Origin: an uncultured Oscillospiraceae bacterium
GTDB lineage: Bacteria > Bacillota_A > Clostridia > Oscillospirales > Oscillospiraceae
NCBI GenBank assembly: GCA_910579155.1
Contig: CAJTTS010000012.1
Location: forward strand, 1 to 32,653
Length of the DNA stretch: 32,653 bases
Direction: 5' to 3'
Notes under the pieces: model-generated
Seen by the model: the letters and a program-made list of their open reading frames with translations, nothing else
The model's database searches: none
Told to the model about the DNA's origin: nothing
Shown: in pieces, positions 31,401 to 32,653 of the stretch
Numbering within the stretch: the first letter of the stretch is position 1
Layout of the letters: each line of letters begins with the position of its first letter
Position numbers and translations under genes: made by a program

Positions 31401-32326
31401 ATGGTGCCCGGGGTGGTCGTCACGTCATACTTGCCCTGCCAGGTGAAGGCGCTGAAGGAGATGGCGGGAGTGATGGCGGTGCCGTTCACCGTCTTATTCT
31501 GGGTGCCGGACCAGCCCAGGCGGGTGTTGCTCTCGCCGGTCTGCTGGTTGCCGATGACCACGCCGTCATCACGGGACGTCAGGCCGAACACCTTCCAGCC
31601 CAGGGTGTTGTTGGCGACGCCGCCGGTCAGGTTGCCGATGTCGTTGTCATTGACATCGCCGTAGGGCTGATAGCCGAAGGCGGGGGTGTACTTGACCATC
31701 TTCACGTAAGCGTCGGCCCGGAACAGCAGGTCGGCCACCACGTCGCGGCGGGCGGCCAGGTACAGGGTGCCGCCGTACTGGGTGGTCTTGACGTTGGTCA
31801 GGATGCCAAGCTGCTGAGACAGGGCGGAGACCTCGGTCTGCCAGGTGGAGCCGGTGAACTCGCCGTTCTTGTCGTAGCCGATGGCGCGCAGGATCATGGC
31901 CAGGGCCTCGTAGCCGGTCACGTTGCCGGACGGGTCGAAGTTGCCGTTGGGACGGCCCTTGATGTAGCCCGCGTTGGCGCAGTAGCCGACGTAGCCGGCG
32001 TACCAGGCGTCATGGGGGACGTCGGGGAAGTTGCCGTACTCGGCGTACAGGTGGGCCTGGGCGTCGGTCACGTCGCCGGTGGCCAGGCGGTAGATCAGCG
32101 CGGCCACCTCGGCGCGGGTGATGGTGCTGGCGGGCTTAAAATTGCCGTTGTCGCCGCTGTACACCTTCATGCCGGTGAGCACGTCGATCGCTTCTTCAAA
32201 CGCTTCGTCGGCCTGGTCGATATCGGGATAATCCCGGACCGGGTTGGCCGCGTTGGCGGTGACCATCAGGCTGAGGGCCATCATCATCGCCAGAACCAGC
32301 GCGAGAAGCTTCTTCAAGTTTCTCAT
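28493..32326 (-). CDS. Large secreted SLH-domain protein (S-layer-type)
   Basis: This 1277-aa protein has a signal peptide (MRNLKKLLALVLAMMMALSL, cleavage probably after ANA near residue 27) followed by SLH domains at about 30-83, 98-151 and 160-210. These include the motifs ITRAEVAALIYRLA and FPDVPHDAWYAGYVGYCANAGYI. SLH domains anchor proteins to secondary cell-wall polymer. The remaining 1000 residues are acidic, Asn/Asp/Gly/Thr-rich and beta-type with very few cysteines, as in S-layer subunits. DNDGNGTVD near residue 478 resembles a calcium-binding loop. No enzymatic motif was found. RBS AAGGAGGA lies 11-12 bases before the ATG, and the leader is AT-rich. It is probably an abundant surface protein, but whether it is the main S-layer subunit cannot be told. 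Confidence 0.92.
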   Translation of the reverse strand: MRNLKKLLALVLAMMMALSLMVTANAANPVRDYPDIDQADEAFEEAIDVLTGMKVYSGDNGNFKPASTITRAEVAALIYRLATGDVTDAQAHLYAEYGNFPDVPHDAWYAGYVGYCANAGYIKGRPNGNFDPSGNVTGYEALAMILRAIGYDKNGEFTGSTWQTEVSALSQQLGILTNVKTTQYGGTLYLAARRDVVADLLFRADAYVKMVKYTPAFGYQPYGDVNDNDIGNLTGGVANNTLGWKVFGLTSRDDGVVIGNQQTGESNTRLGWSGTQNKTVNGTAITPAISFSAFTWQGKYDVTTTPGTIALPKRDGTAADQNAANAELGDNDTFKVETGIDLFGHHIKIWYDGKSTSNHTTYAYFDKAKTDVVWAEDTDLTADSVDATDGHTTLREAISGTDLKVASNEKAVFNNSFGKFGELATPTLIHDAGGDNAYTAGEDQTDDDEVSMAFGNGVALDGATDTDQYVSPVKLYKIIDNDGNGTVDAVIALNIESSQITESNSVNRVPTIGLPVMNWNEKDAEAPADGSFFVEGNQADAVSGTYVSDNLKGVPATTEGVVTGVLAQSALVGSSAKNLGDYEMGIHITGTTRRDVSTNEATAINAQGADKKDLESSYFLLNKVTATVEGTVVAYNRNAGTVTLDNGTVLERSDFYDTVVITNPKTRNGAANSANNAVSATNAPVSAIPQGWVFDAGATDDDIVGQWREGYANTTYKFYTDHEGKYLGAERTFGASFLYGTYLDYDQKVSTSSFNYFLTGVNLNGEIETKQVSKFWAGLDNSSPAHLVFPGNANSPHTIALSGINGTDVLGIPFRDTFGSGQGSVNGIGYGLYYGFTVNGDTVDSIAQDAIYNGTERNEYLVNMARLGVHYAAYLPTPTGGTPGGANVKNPAFDIREIDINNDDIVLGARETINGRDITASGTDTDLTSETDPSNKYFTEGTKFILVKGFGTDSVKATVYNGISELKGSAAHVFIKMNGANDTNSISTAIRLASGWDPVAANLMTYYTESPYTYAQSGDTAMKIDTIILPESAVSWSGGSGLYYVGNPSAGMINSWGTDAWKYDLYEDGELKQVWLTNDPSQSTWSVDTNGNDNDYNLCKDTFYNLKDTGKKANDGQPIYTAGNYDVNGVWTGGEGITLNPDPTELVVPTGANYQWTMTNGNAATGVRYSAVTRDAQTATFTTFNGSADSNQRLLRVADAKVVNLNKGAKASGTSLGDTQKSASGEIWPGITDLATLNEAGSISPVTGRALKVAAVVDPSNPLVVTCIYVCYDQSWS

Positions 32327-32448
32327 TGGATTTGTTTCCTCCTTGTTTATTTTCGCTTGAATTTCAGCACTTTTTTGCGGTTCATCGGAACATAAGCCAT
32401 CCTCTCGAATTTTCCTTATTTATCCTTCTTTATCCAGTAAAATCCATG

Positions 32449-32478
32449 ATTATCCTGATCCATTCCATAAAAAGGCAA
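32449..32478 (-). promoter_or_regulatory. Possible promoter of the SLH protein gene
   Basis: On the minus strand TTGCCT (32478-32473), 18 bases, GATAAT (32454-32449). It would give an AT-rich leader of about 115 nt. Other AT-rich -10-like hexamers are nearby, so the assignment is tentative. Confidence 0.45.
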
Positions 32479-32570
32479 AACATTCCAGCTATAATTCGCT
32501 TACAGGAGCTTTTCTCCTCTGAAAGTCTAAATTTGTCGAGAGGACTGTTATTCCCCGTAAACGGGCAGAA

Positions 32571-32614
32571 AAAGTGCGTCCCTATCCGGAAAAATACGGA
32601 TAGGGACACACTTT
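32571..32614 (-). terminator. Terminator of the gene beyond the right edge
   Basis: AAAGTGCGTCCCTATCCG (32571-32588) pairs, with one mismatch, with CGGATAGGGACACACTTT (32597-32614). On the minus strand the stem is followed by a U run. It lies directly downstream of the minus-strand stop codon at 32621. Confidence 0.85.
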
Positions 32615-32620
32615 TCAGGT

Positions 32621-32653
32621 TCAATTTTCGTCATCCAGCTTGAGCACAGCCAT
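32621..32653 (-). CDS. C-terminal fragment of a minus-strand gene (rest outside window)
   Basis: The minus strand is open from the right edge to a TGA at 32623-32621 and reads MAVLKLDDEN at the end. Only ten residues are visible, so the family cannot be named. The perfectly placed terminator seven bases downstream is the main reason to think it is a real gene end. Confidence 0.45.
   Translation of the reverse strand: MAVLKLDDEN

Noticed and set aside
29411..32395. 994-codon open frame opposite the SLH protein gene
   Set aside because: It is an antisense shadow dominated by Gly, Ala, Val and His with no motif. The SLH frame has a signal peptide and SLH domains.
1..32653. CRISPR arrays, tRNA or rRNA genes, insertion sequences
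   Set aside because: No regularly spaced direct repeats, cloverleaf with CCA end, rRNA motif or transposase-like protein was found on either strand.

Overview
The window is GC-rich, densely packed Firmicutes DNA. It most likely comes from an anaerobic, spore-forming gut Clostridium relative of the Oscillospiraceae (Flavonifractor/Pseudoflavonifractor/Lawsonibacter-like). The evidence is a V-type ATP synthase, a group B [FeFe] hydrogenase, RNase J, the sporulation gene bofA with its yaaL-type partner, ribosomal protein S21, an SLH-domain S-layer protein, and many AGGAGG ribosome binding sites with TTGACA/TATAAT promoters. The genus is inferred, not proven. I see no tRNA, rRNA, CRISPR array, transposase or prophage core.

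Layout, left half. The end of the V-ATPase operon (subunit B tail, subunit D) meets a convergent RNase J gene, which has a long leader carrying terminator-like hairpins. A small AT-rich membrane-protein gene follows, then a two-gene unit of a 59-aa ribbon-helix-helix protein and a ComF-like phosphoribosyltransferase. A purine-type phosphoribosyltransferase is divergent from an NCS2 purine permease, and the permease sits behind a recognisable guanine riboswitch with a terminator/antiterminator platform. Next on the minus strand are a membrane-anchored DUF4015 glycosidase-like protein, a yaaL-bofA pair with a possible sporulation promoter, rpsU, and the hydrogenase. Divergent from the hydrogenase is a polytopic membrane protein. 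After it comes a stand-alone MsmX/UgpC-type sugar ABC ATPase whose start codon is separated from a good Shine-Dalgarno sequence by about 113 bp of hairpin-rich DNA.

Layout, right half. A MacB/FtsX-like exporter pair (ATPase plus a 1105-aa permease with a roughly 300-residue coiled coil) lies on the minus strand. The manganese exporter gene mntP follows a yybP-ykoY (Mn2+) riboswitch. An AT-richer alpha/beta hydrolase comes next. A tight five-gene operon then encodes RecJ, the bifunctional (p)ppGpp enzyme Rel, a D-aspartate-ligase-like ATP-grasp enzyme, an aspartate/glutamate racemase, and a MurE-family ligase lacking the usual substrate-selecting motif. The window closes with a small orphan protein, a 1277-aa secreted SLH protein, and a fragment of another minus-strand gene.

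The most interesting possibility is the last three genes of the rel operon. Together they could make D-aspartate, attach it through an ATP-grasp ligase, and build an unusual UDP-MurNAc peptide or related amide-linked product, under the same promoter as the stringent-response enzyme. The riboswitches, the rnj leader and the interrupted msmX leader are the main RNA-level features.
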